This document shows, in pieces, positions 8,218 to 18,457 of a stretch of DNA of 45,692 nucleotides; the stretch's first letter is position 1, and each line of letters begins with the position of its first letter. The stretch comes from Thiocapsa sp. Its GTDB lineage: Bacteria; Pseudomonadota; Gammaproteobacteria; Chromatiales; Chromatiaceae. The notes beneath the pieces were generated by a model. The model had not been told where the DNA came from. It ran no database searches and was given only the letters and a program-made list of their open reading frames with translations. The translations under genes and the position numbers were made by a program. The stretch is from NCBI RefSeq assembly GCF_022340925.1, contig NZ_JAJDNA010000017.1, positions 1 to 45,692 of the forward strand, in the 5' to 3' direction.

Positions 8218-8988
8218 ATGTTCTTCGAAGCCTATCTGATCCCGCTGACTCTGATCGCCGCGCTGCTGGTGGCGTCGATCAAGATCCTCCGTGAGTACGA
8301 GCGTGGCGTCATCTTCACCCTCGGGCGCTTCACCAGCGTCAAGGGACCGGGTCTGATCATCGTCATCCCGGCGGTGCAGAAAATGGAGAAGGTCGACCTG
8401 CGGGTGCAGGTGATGGACGTGCCGAGCCAGGATGTGATCTCACGCGACAACGTGTCGGTGAAGGTCAACGCGGTGGTCTACTTCCGCGTCATCGAGCCCG
8501 AGAAATCCATCATCCAGGTGGAGCAGTTTCGCGACGCCACCAGCCAACTGGCGCAGACCACCCTGCGTTCGGTGCTCGGCCAGCATGAGCTTGACGAGAT
8601 GCTTGCCGAACGGGACAAGCTCAACGACGACATTCGCCAGATCCTCGATGCGCAGACCGATGCCTGGGGAATCAAGGTCGCCAACGTGGAGATCAAGCAC
8701 GTCGACCTGGACGAGTCCATGATCCGCGCGATCGCCCGCCAGGCCGAGGCGGAGCGTTCGCGTCGCGCGAAGGTCATCCACGCGGAGGGCGAGCAACAGG
8801 CCGCGGAGAAACTCATGGAGGCGGCCAGTGTGCTGTCGCAACAGCCTCAGGCGATGCAGCTTCGATTCCTCGAGACGCTGACGGCGATCGCCGGCGACCG
8901 GACCTCGACGATCGTCTTCCCAGTCCCGATTGACCTGATCGAGCCCTTGATGCGGAATGCAGGTGCGGGCAGGCGGCCGGGATCCTGA
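8218..8988 (+). CDS. Slipin, SPFH/stomatin-family membrane protein
   Basis: This 256-residue slipin has one N-terminal membrane segment (residues 4-22, [15 protein letters not shown]), the SPFH domain beginning at [14 protein letters not shown], the conserved [12 protein letters not shown] and [20 protein letters not shown] segments, and a charged helical C-terminal part ([20 protein letters not shown]) that forms coiled coils in this family. Slipins oligomerise in the inner membrane and are substrates or partners of NfeD proteases, matching the gene just upstream. ATG 8218 is chosen because GGAG (8206-8209) precedes it and the protein then begins at the membrane segment. The longer in-frame start at 8161 lies inside repeat copy A. 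Confidence 0.93.
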   Translation: MFFEAYLIPLTLIAALLVASIKILREYERGVIFTLGRFTSVKGPGLIIVIPAVQKMEKVDLRVQVMDVPSQDVISRDNVSVKVNAVVYFRVIEPEKSIIQVEQFRDATSQLAQTTLRSVLGQHELDEMLAERDKLNDDIRQILDAQTDAWGIKVANVEIKHVDLDESMIRAIARQAEAERSRRAKVIHAEGEQQAAEKLMEAASVLSQQPQAMQLRFLETLTAIAGDRTSTIVFPVPIDLIEPLMRNAGAGRRPGS

Positions 8989-9071
8989 TCGCCACCTTCG
9001 TGAGCTTGGCGCTCCTCGACGCCCACCGCTGATGCGATTGGACGCTGGCCGCAGCCTCCCGGGATGCCGGG

Positions 9072-9644
9072 TCAGCCGATCGGCGCGACTCCGATCAGGA
9101 CCCGATGCAGCCAGAACATGAAGAGGAGGTAAAGGCCAACGCCGCCGATGATGGCGATGGCGTCGTTGACCTGGCTCGGCGGCGCCCCGTGCACAGGGGG
9201 GGCCACGCGGTGCTTCAATGAGATACGATCCGCGACCGCCCAGATGAGAAAGCTCCCGAACAGCAGGAGGTCAGCCAGCGTCCCATTGGCCAACAGATGG
9301 CCGGTGGCCCAGATCTTGACTGCAAGGAGCATCGGGTGCTTGGTGGCGGACTGGATCCGGCCCGGCAGATAGGCGGCGAGCAGCAGCGGGAACACCGGCA
9401 GCATCAGCAGCAGATTGATGTGCCGGAGCCAGGTCGGCGGGTCATAGATGACGATCGGCGATTGGCGCGCGAGCCCATAGCCCGAGGCGATCAAGTAGAA
9501 CCCCGCCACGGCGACGAGTCCGTAAACCGCCTTCCATGGGATCTCGCCGAATCGGGCGATCAGGTCGCTGCGCCATTGGCTGTTGATGATGGACACCGAG
9601 TGGACCCCGAGAAACAAGAGCAGCCCAAGAATGAGTACCGCCAT
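9072..9644 (-). CDS. NnrU-family integral membrane protein
   Basis: The 190-residue protein is almost entirely hydrophobic, with about six membrane segments, and has the NnrU family's N-terminal GLLLFLGVHSVSI and the central HPMLLAVKIWATGHLLANGT. NnrU was first described near denitrification genes, and related proteins occur in many bacteria without denitrification; the molecular function is not settled. No nitrogen-oxide reductase genes are present here. The start ATG 9644 has an excellent ribosome binding site, TAGGAGGA, at 9653-9660 on the opposite strand. It lies 39 bases downstream of the YaiI-like gene on the same strand and may be co-transcribed with it. Confidence 0.88.
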   Translation of the reverse strand: MAVLILGLLLFLGVHSVSIINSQWRSDLIARFGEIPWKAVYGLVAVAGFYLIASGYGLARQSPIVIYDPPTWLRHINLLLMLPVFPLLLAAYLPGRIQSATKHPMLLAVKIWATGHLLANGTLADLLLFGSFLIWAVADRISLKHRVAPPVHGAPPSQVNDAIAIIGGVGLYLLFMFWLHRVLIGVAPIG

Positions 9645-9683
9645 GGGATGGTTCCTCCTAGCGAGCGATGTGAAACCGGGTCG

Positions 9684-10148
9684 TCATTGCCGTGCGGGCG
9701 GCACCCTCGATCTGGCCAGGATCCCGTCCAAGGCATTGGCAAAGGCCTGCCGATCGCGGGATCCGAACGCAGATGGGCCGCCGGTCTGGATGCCGCTTCC
9801 GCGCAGGGTGTCCATGAAGTCGCGCATCGTCAGCCGTTCTCGGATGTTCTCCGTCGTGAAGAGGTCGCCCCGCGGACTCAATGCCTGCCCCCCCTGGCCG
9901 ATGACCCCGGCGGCAAGCGGGATGTCCGCCGTGATGACCAGATCGCCGGGGTTCAACCGCTTGAGGATCTCGTCGTCGGCGACATCGAATCCCGGTGAGA
10001 CCTGGATGGTGCGGATCAGACGCGATGGCGGCGAGCCCACCGGTGCGTTCGCCACCAGGGTCAGGCGCACACCGACGCGCTCAGCCGCGCGATAGAGGAT
10101 CTCTTTCACGGCATTGGGGCAGGCGTCGGCGTCGACCCAGATCTCCAT
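9684..10148 (-). CDS. YaiI/YqxD family protein (DUF188)
   Basis: The sequence starts [18 protein letters not shown], the hallmark of the DUF188 (YaiI/YqxD) family, which has a PIN-like fold with conserved acidic residues. It continues with [30 protein letters not shown] and the C-terminal [20 protein letters not shown]. At 154 residues it has the family's normal length. A nuclease-like role is suggested by fold only; no reaction is established. It sits 14 bases downstream of glgB on the minus strand, so the three genes glgB, this gene and the NnrU gene probably form one transcription unit. Confidence 0.92.
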   Translation of the reverse strand: MEIWVDADACPNAVKEILYRAAERVGVRLTLVANAPVGSPPSRLIRTIQVSPGFDVADDEILKRLNPGDLVITADIPLAAGVIGQGGQALSPRGDLFTTENIRERLTMRDFMDTLRGSGIQTGGPSAFGSRDRQAFANALDGILARSRVPPARQ

Positions 10149-10162
10149 TCCGGCGGGAACCG

Positions 10163-12445
10163 TCAGCTCGACTCCGGATTGTCCACTGTCGGTCCCGGGG
10201 CCTCGGAATCGGCTACCCTCTCGCCGGCCACACCGTCAGCCGACTCGACCACTATCGGCTCATGGACCAGGACCAGACCGGCGAGCGGGGGAAGGGCGAT
10301 GGGGATGGAGTAGGGTCGGCCCATCCAGCTCACCGGCTCGGCCGCGACGCCACCCTGGTTGCCGACGTTGCTGCCGCCGTAAAGCTCGGCATCGGAGTTG
10401 ATCGCCTCACGATAGAATCCGGCCTTGGGCACACCGATTCGATAGTTGGTCCGCGGGACCGGGGTGAAGTTGAACACGGCGGCAACGGTCTGCTCGCCGC
10501 TTTGGTCCTTCCGCAGATAACTCAGAACGGACTGCGAGCTGTCGTGACAGTCGATCCACTCGAAGCCGGCGTTCTCGAAATCGAGCTCATGCAGGGCGGG
10601 CTCCTCGCGGTAGAGACGATTCAGATCGGAGACGATCTGTCGAACACCCTGATGCTGCGGACGCTCCAACAGCTCCCACCCCATCGCGGCATCGAAATCC
10701 CACTCCGATCCGTGGGCAAATTCGCAGCCTTGGAACAGCAGCTTCTTCCCAGGATAGGTGAACATCAGGGTGTAGAGCAGGCGCAGGCTCGCGAACCTCT
10801 GCCAGGCGTCGCCGGGCATCTTGTCGAGCATGGATTTCTTCCCGTGAACCACCTCGTCGTGCGAGAACGGCAGCACGAAGTTCTCCGTAAATGCATAGAG
10901 GAGCCCGAAGGTCAGCAGGTCATGATGGAAGTGGCGATAGATGGGGTCCTTCTGCATGTAGGACAGGGTGTCGTGCATCCAGCCCATGTTCCACTTCATA
11001 CTGAAGCCCAGACCGCCGAGATAGGTCGGGCGTGAGACAGCCGGCCAAGCCGTGGATTCCTCGGCGATCATCAGGGTTCCCGGGTGCTGCTCGTGGGTGA
11101 CGGTATTGAGCTGCCGGATGAAATCCACCGCCTCCAGGTTCTCGTTGCCGCCGTATTTGTTGGGGATCCATTCGCCTGCGTTGCGCGAGTAGTCGAGATA
11201 CAGCATGGACGCGACCGCATCCACCCGCAGACCATCCAGGTGGAACTCATTAAGCCAGTAGAGCGCACTGGACAGCAGTAGGTTCTTGACCTCGTTGCGG
11301 CCGAAATTGAAGATCAGGGTGCCCCAGTCCTTGTGCTCGCCCAAACGAGGGTCCTCGTGCTCATATAGGGCGGTGCCATCGAAACGGGCCAGGGCATAGG
11401 CATCCTTCGGGAAATGGGCGGGTACCCAGTCGAGCAGCACCCCGATGCCGCGGCGATGCAGATAGTCGACGAAGAAACGAAAGTCGTCGGGTGAGCCGAA
11501 TCGTGCCGTGGGTGCGAAGTAGCCGGTGCACTGATAGCCCCAAGAGGCGTCCAGCGGATGCTCCGTGATGGGCAGCAACTCGATGTGGGTAAAGCCCAGA
11601 TCATGCACGTAGTCCGCGAGCTGTCTGGCCAGGACCCGATAATTGACGAAGTCGCCGTCCGCGGTCCGCTGCCAGGATCCGAGGTGGACCTCGTAGACCG
11701 AGAAGGGCCGGTGCTGCCAGTCCGTCTCGGCGCGTGCCTTCAGCCAGTCCTGATCGGCCCAGCGGAAGCGGCTCTCGGGGCAGATCACCCCGGCGGTCTG
11801 GGGTCGTTCCTGGAATGCCCGCGCATAGGGATCGATCTTGATGTGCAGGTTGGTGGCGCGGTCGCGGATCTCGTACTTGTAGAAGCCGCCTTGCGCGATC
11901 CCGGGAATGAACAGCTCCCAGACCCCGGTGCCACCGCGCACGCGCATCGGATGGGCGCGCCCGTCCCAGCGGTTGAAGTCGCCGACCACGCTGACCCGCT
12001 CGGCGCTGGGCGCCCACACCGCGAATCGGACACCCTCGATCCCCTCGACCTCACAAACGTGCGACCCGAGAAAGCGGTAGGCGTGCCAATGGCGGCCCTC
12101 GCCGAAGAGATGCAGATCGAAATCCGGGAGCTGAGGCGGAAAACAGTAGGGGTCGTAGTGGAGATGCCGGCCACCCGTCGTATCGACCCAATCGATCCGA
12201 TAGCGTTCCGGGACCTTGGACGCCGCGCCTTCCCAGACGAAGAAATCCGTCCCCTCGATCCGGGCGAGCGGCTCATCGGCCTCGACCAGGGTCACCGCTT
12301 CGGCGTTTGGCAGGAAGACGCGCACGACCGCCCGGTCGCCGTCGAGATGCCTCCCGAGGACCTCGAAGGGATCGTGGTGGCGAGCCTGGATAATCCGCTG
12401 CATCGGCTCCGGGAACGCGGGAGCCTGGTGTGTCGCGGTTGCCAT
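10163..12445 (-). CDS. glgB: 1,4-alpha-glucan branching enzyme GlgB
   Basis: GlgB makes alpha-1,6 branches in glycogen (GH13). The 760-residue protein has an N-terminal module (about 20-120, [11 protein letters not shown]), a CBM48 module ([20 protein letters not shown]) and the catalytic barrel. Visible in order are [20 protein letters not shown], the nucleophile region [13 protein letters not shown], the acid region IAEESTAWP and [12 protein letters not shown]-terminal beta domain closes the protein. ATG 12445 is preferred because AAGGAAA lies 9 bases upstream on its strand; GTG 12463 is the alternative. glgC is divergent across a 274-292 bp gap. Glycogen synthase is not in the window. Confidence 0.97.
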   Translation of the reverse strand: MATATHQAPAFPEPMQRIIQARHHDPFEVLGRHLDGDRAVVRVFLPNAEAVTLVEADEPLARIEGTDFFVWEGAASKVPERYRIDWVDTTGGRHLHYDPYCFPPQLPDFDLHLFGEGRHWHAYRFLGSHVCEVEGIEGVRFAVWAPSAERVSVVGDFNRWDGRAHPMRVRGGTGVWELFIPGIAQGGFYKYEIRDRATNLHIKIDPYARAFQERPQTAGVICPESRFRWADQDWLKARAETDWQHRPFSVYEVHLGSWQRTADGDFVNYRVLARQLADYVHDLGFTHIELLPITEHPLDASWGYQCTGYFAPTARFGSPDDFRFFVDYLHRRGIGVLLDWVPAHFPKDAYALARFDGTALYEHEDPRLGEHKDWGTLIFNFGRNEVKNLLLSSALYWLNEFHLDGLRVDAVASMLYLDYSRNAGEWIPNKYGGNENLEAVDFIRQLNTVTHEQHPGTLMIAEESTAWPAVSRPTYLGGLGFSMKWNMGWMHDTLSYMQKDPIYRHFHHDLLTFGLLYAFTENFVLPFSHDEVVHGKKSMLDKMPGDAWQRFASLRLLYTLMFTYPGKKLLFQGCEFAHGSEWDFDAAMGWELLERPQHQGVRQIVSDLNRLYREEPALHELDFENAGFEWIDCHDSSQSVLSYLRKDQSGEQTVAAVFNFTPVPRTNYRIGVPKAGFYREAINSDAELYGGSNVGNQGGVAAEPVSWMGRPYSIPIALPPLAGLVLVHEPIVVESADGVAGERVADSEAPGPTVDNPESS

Positions 12446-12737
12446 TCTTGGGATTTCCTTCACTGTGAGCTCTTGATGTCGCCCCGGAGCGGCGATCTAT
12501 CCGATCGCCGCGCATCGTCGGGCTGCCTCCGAGATTCTGAGCACGGGGCGCCTGCCGGGAGCGGCGGCGGTTGGGGATCTCGCAGGGCCGGAGGTCGCCG
12601 CGACCGGGCGGGCGCCGGGGGACCGACCGGCAGGAACCCAATCGGGGGGCCGCTGCTGCAACGTTCCGCACGCCCTTGATGTTACCATAGGCGCGCCAAT
12701 CGAGATGCCGATGACCACCCGACGGAAGGAGTGATCG
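12446..12737. promoter_or_regulatory. glgB-glgC divergent intergenic region with inverted repeat
   Basis: No gene lies here. The region must hold the promoters for the divergent glgB and glgC genes. A perfect 9-bp inverted repeat with a 5-base loop, GCGGCGATC (12489-12497) and GATCGCCGC (12503-12511), lies about 45 bases upstream of the glgB start and could be a leader hairpin or an operator. A good ribosome binding site, GGAAGGAG, precedes glgC at 12724-12731. I cannot define -35/-10 boxes with confidence. Confidence 0.45.
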
Positions 12738-14009
12738 ATGCCCCAAGACAACCCTCGGTTCGTCAGCCGCCTGACCCGCAATACCCTGGCGCTGATCCTG
12801 GCCGGCGGACGGGGCTCACGGCTGATGCACCTGACGGCCTGGCGATCCAAGCCCGCCGTCCCCTTCGGCGGAAAGTTCCGGATCATCGACTTTCCTCTAT
12901 CCAACTGCATCAATTCCGGGATCCGCCGCATCGGCGTCCTGACCCAGTACAAGGCCCACTCTCTGATCCTGCACATCCAGAAAGGGTGGGGGTTCCTGCG
13001 TGGGGAATTCGGCGAGTTCGTGGAGTTGTGGCCCGCCCAACAACGCGTCGCCGAGGCTGCCTGGTATGCGGGCACGGCCGACGCGGTATTTCAGAACCTC
13101 GACATCATTCGCGATCACGACCCGGACTACGTCCTGGTCCTGGCCGGGGACCACGTCTACAAAATGGACTACGGCGGCATGATCGCCTACCACGTCGAGT
13201 CCGGCGCCGACATGACGGTCGGCTGTCTGGAGATGGACACGGAGCGGGCGCGCGAGTTCGGGGTCATGTCCGTCGACACCACGGGACGGGTGCGCCAATT
13301 CGCGGAGAAGCCGAAAGACCCCGCGAGCGTCCCGGGCTCCCCGGGCCGAAGTCTGATCTCGATGGGCATCTATGTCTTCAATCGCGACTTCCTCTTCGAG
13401 CAGCTCATCAAGGACGCCGACACCCCGCGCTCCTCACACGATTTTGGCAAGGACGTCATCCCGTCGGTGATCCAGCACTATCGAGTGATGGCCCATACCT
13501 TCCGCGACCCCCGAAGCGGCGAGCAGGCCTACTGGCGTGACGTCGGGACGGTGGATGCGTTCTGGGAGGGCAACCTGGAGCTGATCGGCGTGACACCGCC
13601 CCTGAGCCTCTACGACAAAAGCTGGCCGATCTGGACCTATCAGGAGCAGCTGCCGCCAGCCAAGTTCGTCTTCGACGATGAGGATCGCCGGGGCATGGCG
13701 GTCGACTCGATGGTCTCCGGCGGCTGCATCATCTCCGGGTCCACGGTCCGCCATTCCTTGTTGTTCTCCAATGTCCGGGTCAACTCCTACGCCTACGTGC
13801 AGGATTCGGTCGTGCTGCCCGACGTCGTGATCGGGCGTAAGTGCACCGTGCGCAACGCCGTGATCGACCGGTACTGCCAGGTCGAGGAGGGGATGGTCAT
13901 CGGCCTCGACCCCGAGGCCGATCGCCGCGCCGGGTTCTATGTCAGCGAGCGCGGTATCACACTCGTGACCCCGGAGATGCTCGGCCAAGATGCCAACCAT
14001 GTCCGTTGA
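12738..14009 (+). CDS. glgC: Glucose-1-phosphate adenylyltransferase GlgC
   Basis: GlgC makes ADP-glucose from ATP and glucose 1-phosphate, the committed step of bacterial glycogen synthesis. The 423-residue chain shows the nucleotide-binding [31 protein letters not shown], the substrate region [12 protein letters not shown], the FAEKPKDP glucose-phosphate loop and a C-terminal left-handed beta-helix ([20 protein letters not shown]). The start ATG 12738 follows GGAAGGAG. thiS follows after 12 bases, so glgC heads a run of plus-strand genes, although glycogen and thiamine genes have no obvious functional link. Confidence 0.97.
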   Translation: MPQDNPRFVSRLTRNTLALILAGGRGSRLMHLTAWRSKPAVPFGGKFRIIDFPLSNCINSGIRRIGVLTQYKAHSLILHIQKGWGFLRGEFGEFVELWPAQQRVAEAAWYAGTADAVFQNLDIIRDHDPDYVLVLAGDHVYKMDYGGMIAYHVESGADMTVGCLEMDTERAREFGVMSVDTTGRVRQFAEKPKDPASVPGSPGRSLISMGIYVFNRDFLFEQLIKDADTPRSSHDFGKDVIPSVIQHYRVMAHTFRDPRSGEQAYWRDVGTVDAFWEGNLELIGVTPPLSLYDKSWPIWTYQEQLPPAKFVFDDEDRRGMAVDSMVSGGCIISGSTVRHSLLFSNVRVNSYAYVQDSVVLPDVVIGRKCTVRNAVIDRYCQVEEGMVIGLDPEADRRAGFYVSERGITLVTPEMLGQDANHVR

Positions 14010-14021
14010 GGGGCGATACAG

Positions 14022-14222
14022 ATGCAGATCATTCTGAACGGCGCCGCCACCGAGGTGTTCGAAGGGATCAGCATGGCGGAGCTGATCAATGAGCTGCAGC
14101 TTGCCAACCGCCGACTGGCGGTCGAGGTCAATGCGGAGCTGGTTCCCCGCAGCCAGTTTCAGGAGCGCAGGCTCCAGCCCCAGGACCGGGTCGAGATCAT
14201 CCACGCGGTCGGCGGTGGATGA
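14022..14222 (+). CDS. thiS: Sulfur carrier protein ThiS
   Basis: This 66-residue ubiquitin-like protein ends in [10 protein letters not shown]. ThiS needs a C-terminal Gly-Gly that is adenylated and converted to a thiocarboxylate, the sulfur donor for the thiamine thiazole. The start [15 protein letters not shown] and the [15 protein letters not shown] segment are typical of the family. The third terminal glycine is slightly unusual, because family members generally end in a Gly pair. It stands directly upstream of thiG, its partner, with a 68-base gap. I see no thi-box riboswitch in front of it, and the gene probably relies on a promoter further upstream. Confidence 0.93.
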   Translation: MQIILNGAATEVFEGISMAELINELQLANRRLAVEVNAELVPRSQFQERRLQPQDRVEIIHAVGGG

Positions 14223-14290
14223 GGGGATTTGGGCATAGCTCGCCGAATCCGATATCCTGGTTGTTTTACGCATCCGCCTACCGGACACAC

Positions 14291-15088
14291 ATGCCCACCG
14301 ATACCGCCGCTACCGATCACTTCGCCATCGCCGGCCGGGAGTATCACTCCCGGCTTCTGGTCGGCACGGGAAAATACCAGGACCTCGACGAAACCGCACG
14401 GGCGATCGAGGCGAGTGGTGCCGAGATCGTCACGATCGCGGTGCGTCGCTCCAACCTCGGCCAGACACCAGGTGAGCCGAACATCCTCGATGTCCTGCCG
14501 CCCGACCGCTACACGATCCTGCCCAACACTGCCGGCTGCTATGACGCCGAGACCGCCGTGCGCACCTGCCGTCTGGCCCGCGAGCTGCTCGACGGCCATC
14601 AGCTGGTCAAGCTCGAGGTCCTCGGGGACGAGAAGACCCTGTTCCCTGACGTAATCGCCACGCTCAAGGCCGCTGAGGAGCTGGTCAAGGATGGCTTCCA
14701 GGTCATGGTCTACACCAACGACGATCCGATCATCGCCCGACACCTCGAGGAGATCGGCTGCATTGCGGTCATGCCCTTGGCGGCTCCGATCGGCTCCGGC
14801 CTCGGCATCCGAAATCCGCTCAACATCCGCACCATCGTCGAGAATGCGCGGGTCCCGGTCTTGGTGGACGCCGGCGTCGGCACCGCGTCGGACGCCGCGG
14901 TAGCGATGGAGCTCGGCTGCGACGGTGTCTTGATGAATACCGCGATCGCCGCGGCACGTGACCCGGTCCTGATGGCCAGCGCGATGCGCAAGGCGATCGA
15001 GGCAGGGCGCGAGGCCTATCTCGCTGGCCGGATGGCACCGAAGCGCTTCGCCTCTGCATCCTCGCCGATCGAGGGGCTCTTCTTCTAA
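14291..15088 (+). CDS. thiG: Thiazole synthase ThiG
   Basis: ThiG condenses 1-deoxyxylulose 5-phosphate, dehydroglycine and the ThiS thiocarboxylate into the thiazole phosphate of thiamine. The 265-residue TIM-barrel shows [11 protein letters not shown] (21-31), [24 protein letters not shown], the Schiff-base lysine in [13 protein letters not shown] (about residue 104), [21 protein letters not shown] and [17 protein letters not shown] 14291 starts the protein just before the conserved region; the upstream in-frame ATG at 14219 overlaps thiS and adds unrelated residues. trmB follows 25 bases later. Confidence 0.96.
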   Translation: MPTDTAATDHFAIAGREYHSRLLVGTGKYQDLDETARAIEASGAEIVTIAVRRSNLGQTPGEPNILDVLPPDRYTILPNTAGCYDAETAVRTCRLARELLDGHQLVKLEVLGDEKTLFPDVIATLKAAEELVKDGFQVMVYTNDDPIIARHLEEIGCIAVMPLAAPIGSGLGIRNPLNIRTIVENARVPVLVDAGVGTASDAAVAMELGCDGVLMNTAIAAARDPVLMASAMRKAIEAGREAYLAGRMAPKRFASASSPIEGLFF

Positions 15089-15113
15089 GCCGCCGAACGG
15101 CGTCCCGGTGAAG

Positions 15114-15815
15114 ATGACGGCCGAACCGACTGTGAAGCCCCGACGCCCGATCCGCAGCTTTGTGCTGCGCGAGGGGCGGCTGACCCCGGCACAGGAGCGG
15201 GCCTTTCGAGATCTCTGGTCACGCTATGGGGTCGCTTGGATACCCGGCTCGCCGATTCGTCTGGCCCGCCTCTTCGGCAACGCACACCCGGTCGTCATGG
15301 AGATCGGCTTCGGCAATGGCGACGCACTTGCCACGATGGCCCAGCAGGATCCGGACACCAACTGGCTCGGGGTGGAGGTGCACCGCCCCGGCGTCGGTCA
15401 CCTGCTGCTCGAGATCGAGCGTCGGGGCCTGGACAATCTCAGACTGATCCGCCACGATGCGGTGGAGGTGCTCGCCCAGGGCATCGCTCCCGGCTCCCTG
15501 GCCCGCGTTCACCTATTCTTCCCCGACCCCTGGCCGAAGCGGCGCCACCACAAACGCCGGATCCTCACTCCCGAGCTCGTCGCACTGCTCGCTCGGACGA
15601 TCCGTCCAGGCGGGACCTTTCACGCGGCCACGGACTGGGTTCCCTACGCCGAGCAGATGCTTGCGGTCCTGGAGGCGTCTTCGGAGAGCTTCGAGAACCT
15701 CGCCGGCCAAGGTCGCTTCTCGCCGCGTCCGGCGACGCGTCCGCTGACCCGGTTCGAGCGGCGCGGCGCCCGTCTTGGACACCACGTCCGTGACCTGATG
15801 TTCCGACGGCGCTGA
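15114..15815 (+). CDS. trmB: tRNA (guanine-N7-)-methyltransferase TrmB
   Basis: TrmB methylates G46 in the variable loop of tRNAs using S-adenosylmethionine. The 233-residue sequence has SFVLREGRLTPAQ near the N terminus, the SAM-binding EIGFGNGDALATMA, the NLRLIRHDAVEVL segment, the substrate motif FPDPWPKRRHHKRRI and GGTFHAATDW. GTG 15108, two codons upstream, is an alternative start. The stop overlaps the ATG of the following ABC ATPase (TGATG at 15813-15817), so translation of the two is probably coupled. Confidence 0.95.
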   Translation: MTAEPTVKPRRPIRSFVLREGRLTPAQERAFRDLWSRYGVAWIPGSPIRLARLFGNAHPVVMEIGFGNGDALATMAQQDPDTNWLGVEVHRPGVGHLLLEIERRGLDNLRLIRHDAVEVLAQGIAPGSLARVHLFFPDPWPKRRHHKRRILTPELVALLARTIRPGGTFHAATDWVPYAEQMLAVLEASSESFENLAGQGRFSPRPATRPLTRFERRGARLGHHVRDLMFRRR

Positions 15816-16540
15816 TGTCCGAGCTCAGACTGGATGGGATCCGCTCGCGGGCCCTCGGCCCGCTCGAGCTGACCCTTGCCGCCGGAGAGCTGGTGTTTGT
15901 CTCCGGACCGTCCGGCTCGGGGAAGAGCCTCTTGCTGCGGGCGATCGCTGACCTCGATCCGCATGCCGGTGAGGCCTGGCTCGGCGAGGAGCCGCGCTCG
16001 AGCATGCCGCCCGCAGTCTGGCGCCGGCGGGTCGGTCTCCTACCGGCCGAGGCCTTCTGGTGGGCGGAGACGGTCGGAGAGCATCTTCCCCATGACGCGC
16101 GGGGACCGGGACGGGGCGCGCGCAGTGTATCCCGGCTCCCCCCGGGGCGTCTGGGCGAGTGCGTGCTTCCACAGCACGCGGCGCACACCGGCACACCCCG
16201 GCCTGCCATCGCGATTCCGGTCACCGTCACCGCCTGGCTCGAGCGGCTCGGCTTCGAGTCCGACGTCCTCGGCTGGTCGGTTGCGCGTCTGTCCACCGGC
16301 GAGCGTCAGCGCCTGGCCCTGGTGCGGTTACTCGCTCAGTCCCCTGACGCCCTGTTGCTCGACGAGCCAACCGCCAATCTGGATCCCATCAATACCGACC
16401 GCGTCGAATCCCTCGTCCAATCCTACCGGCACGCGCATGCGGCGGCCGTGCTCTGGGCCAGCCACGACCCGGCGCAGCGGACGCGACTGAGCGGTCGTTC
16501 CCTCGTCATCCGCGACGGACAGCTGGAGTCGGAAGGGTGA
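15815..16540 (+). CDS. FetA/YbbL-type ABC transporter ATPase with insertion
   Basis: This 241-residue ATPase has Walker A GPSGSGKS (31-38), signature LSTGERQRL (about 159-167), Walker B LLLDEPTANLD and the switch His in WASHD. With the FetB-like permease encoded next, overlapping by 4 bases, it forms an exporter like E. coli FetAB, linked there to iron homeostasis and stress. The odd part is residues about 94-137, a Gly/Arg/Pro-rich stretch between the helical domain start (VGEHL) and AWLERLGF, where relatives have only a short linker. It may weaken or alter function. The rest is intact, so I call it a gene and not a pseudogene. Confidence 0.85.
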   Translation: MSELRLDGIRSRALGPLELTLAAGELVFVSGPSGSGKSLLLRAIADLDPHAGEAWLGEEPRSSMPPAVWRRRVGLLPAEAFWWAETVGEHLPHDARGPGRGARSVSRLPPGRLGECVLPQHAAHTGTPRPAIAIPVTVTAWLERLGFESDVLGWSVARLSTGERQRLALVRLLAQSPDALLLDEPTANLDPINTDRVESLVQSYRHAHAAAVLWASHDPAQRTRLSGRSLVIRDGQLESEG

Positions 16541-17343
16541 CCCTCATCCACCTCAGCCCGGTTGATCTGGGGCTCGCCTCCATCCTGGTGCTGCTGCTCG
16601 CCGGCATGTCCTGGCGGCTGCGCCTCGGGGTCGAGCGCCGTGTCCTGGTCGCGGCGGCCCGGAGCTCGGTTCAGCTCATGCTCGTGGGGCTCGTCCTCAA
16701 GGTGTTGTTCGGCCAGACCAGTCTGCCCCTGATCGGGCTCATGGCCCTGGTGATGCTTTCGGTTGCCGGGTTCGAGGTGATGCAGCGGCAGAAACGCCGT
16801 TATCGAGGACTCTGGGGGTACGGAATCGGGGCACTCTCCATGTTCCTGTCGGCCTTCAGCGTGACCTTGCTTGCCTTGATCGTGATCATCGGTGTCGAGC
16901 CTTGGTACCAACCCCAGTATCTCATCCCGCTGCTGGGGATGCTGCTCGGCAACACCATGAGCGGGATCGCCATCGCACTCGACAGCCTGACCCGTCAGGC
17001 GTGGGACTCGCGTGGAAAAATCGAGGCGAGACTCCTCGGCGGGGGAACCTGGGACGACGCGATCGAGGAGGTCCGTCGCGACGCCCTGCGCGCGGGGCTG
17101 ATCCCCATCATCAATGCAATGGCCACCGCCGGCCTGGTGAGTCTTCCAGGCATGATGACCGGCCAGATCCTCGCCGGCAGTCCGCCGATGGAGGCCGCCA
17201 AGTACCAACTCCTGATCATGTTCCTGATCGCGACCGGCACCGGCCTCGGCTCCATGGCCGCGGTCTGGATCGGCTCCCGACGCCTGTTCGACGAGCGACA
17301 GCGCCTGCGCCTCGACCGGCTGGGCACGGCCGCTCGTGCCTGA
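16537..17343 (+). CDS. FetB/YbbM-type ABC transporter permease
   Basis: This 268-residue integral membrane protein has about seven hydrophobic segments and the FetB (UPF0014) family motifs ARSSVQLMLVGLVL, PLLGMLLGNTMSGIA and SLPGMMTGQILAGSPP. It begins at GTG 16537, overlapping the ATPase stop (GTGA). A short polar stretch with EARLLGGGTWDDA precedes the motif region and probably contacts the ATPase. In E. coli the orthologous pair is an exporter proposed to reduce toxic free iron; the same role here is inferred. It is followed by 49 bases and then the convergent hemE gene. Confidence 0.9.
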   Translation: MTLIHLSPVDLGLASILVLLLAGMSWRLRLGVERRVLVAAARSSVQLMLVGLVLKVLFGQTSLPLIGLMALVMLSVAGFEVMQRQKRRYRGLWGYGIGALSMFLSAFSVTLLALIVIIGVEPWYQPQYLIPLLGMLLGNTMSGIAIALDSLTRQAWDSRGKIEARLLGGGTWDDAIEEVRRDALRAGLIPIINAMATAGLVSLPGMMTGQILAGSPPMEAAKYQLLIMFLIATGTGLGSMAAVWIGSRRLFDERQRLRLDRLGTAARA

Positions 17344-17392
17344 TTCAGCGTCCATGCTGGAGCGGAATCACCCGGGAACACCAAAACGCGGC

Positions 17393-18457
17393 TCAGCGGT
17401 GATAGGGTCGGCTGAGCTCATGGACGGCCGTGACCATCGCCCCGGCGTGCTCGGGCGCCACGTCCGGTGTGATCCCGTGTCCGAGGTTGAAGACATGCCC
17501 GGGACCTTGCCCGTAGCTGGCCAGGACGCGCGCCACCTCCTCTCGGATTCGCTCGGGTGATGCATAGAGCGCACAAGGGTCCAGATTACCCTGGAGCGCG
17601 ACCCGATCGCCGACCATGCGGCGAGCGTCCGCCAGGTCCGTCGTCCAATCCACGCCGAGGCCGTCACAGCCGGTCTCTGCCATCCGATCCAGCCACTGCC
17701 CACCGTTCTTCGTGAACAGGATCACGGGGACACGCCGGCCCTCGGCCTCGCGGCGCAGGCACTCGACCACCCGCTGCATGTAGGCCAAAGAGAATTCGCG
17801 GTAGTTCGCCGGCGCCAAGGCACCGCCCCAGGTATCGAAGATCATCGTCGCCTGCGCCCCCCTGGCGATCTGGGCATTGAGATAAGCCGTGACGGCATCC
17901 GCGGTCTTCGCGAGCAGGCGGTGGAGCAGCTCGGGGCGGTCAAACATCATCCCCTTGATGTGCGAAAAATTCTTCGCACCGCCCCCCTCGACCATATAGG
18001 TCGCCAAGGTCCAGGGGCTGCCGGAGAAACCGATCAGCGGCACCCGGCCGGCGAGCGCGCGTCGAATCACCGACACCGCCTCCATCACGTAGCCCAGCTC
18101 CGCCTCCGGATCCGGTACGGCGATCCGGTCGACATCCGCCTCGCTACGCACAGGCCGCTCGAAATGCGGTCCCTCACCCTCGGCGAAATAAAGCCCCAGG
18201 CCCATGGCATCCGGGACCGTGAGGATATCCGAGAAGAGAATGGCGGCATCCAGGGGAAAACGTTCGAGGGGCTGGAGGGTCACCTCGCACGCGAGCTCCG
18301 GGTTTTGGCAAAGCTCCATGAAGCTACCGGCCCTGGCCCGCGTCGTGCGGTACTCCGGAAGATAGCGCCCAGCTTGGCGCATCATCCAAACCGGAGTGTA
18401 TTCAACAGGTTCGCGCAGCAGGGCACGAAGAAAGGTGTCGTTGGTGAGTGGCGTCAT
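17393..18457 (-). CDS. hemE: Uroporphyrinogen decarboxylase HemE
   Basis: HemE decarboxylates the four acetate side chains of uroporphyrinogen III to give coproporphyrinogen III, on the path to heme, and to bacteriochlorophyll in phototrophs. The 354-residue protein shows the N-terminal [16 protein letters not shown] signature, [15 protein letters not shown] with the catalytic aspartate, [34 protein letters not shown] and ALQGNLDP, and the C-terminal [14 protein letters not shown] 18457 gives the usual start. Downstream it converges on the FetB gene. Upstream lies the DnaA-box region. In Pseudomonas hemE follows gltBD; here it has been separated from that cluster. Confidence 0.97.
   Translation of the reverse strand: MTPLTNDTFLRALLREPVEYTPVWMMRQAGRYLPEYRTTRARAGSFMELCQNPELACEVTLQPLERFPLDAAILFSDILTVPDAMGLGLYFAEGEGPHFERPVRSEADVDRIAVPDPEAELGYVMEAVSVIRRALAGRVPLIGFSGSPWTLATYMVEGGGAKNFSHIKGMMFDRPELLHRLLAKTADAVTAYLNAQIARGAQATMIFDTWGGALAPANYREFSLAYMQRVVECLRREAEGRRVPVILFTKNGGQWLDRMAETGCDGLGVDWTTDLADARRMVGDRVALQGNLDPCALYASPERIREEVARVLASYGQGPGHVFNLGHGITPDVAPEHAGAMVTAVHELSRPYHR

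Noticed and set aside
14222..14290. Thiamine (TPP) riboswitch before thiG
   Set aside because: The gap is only 68 bases, too short for the motif, and the CUGAGA and ACCUGA core words are not present there or just before thiS.
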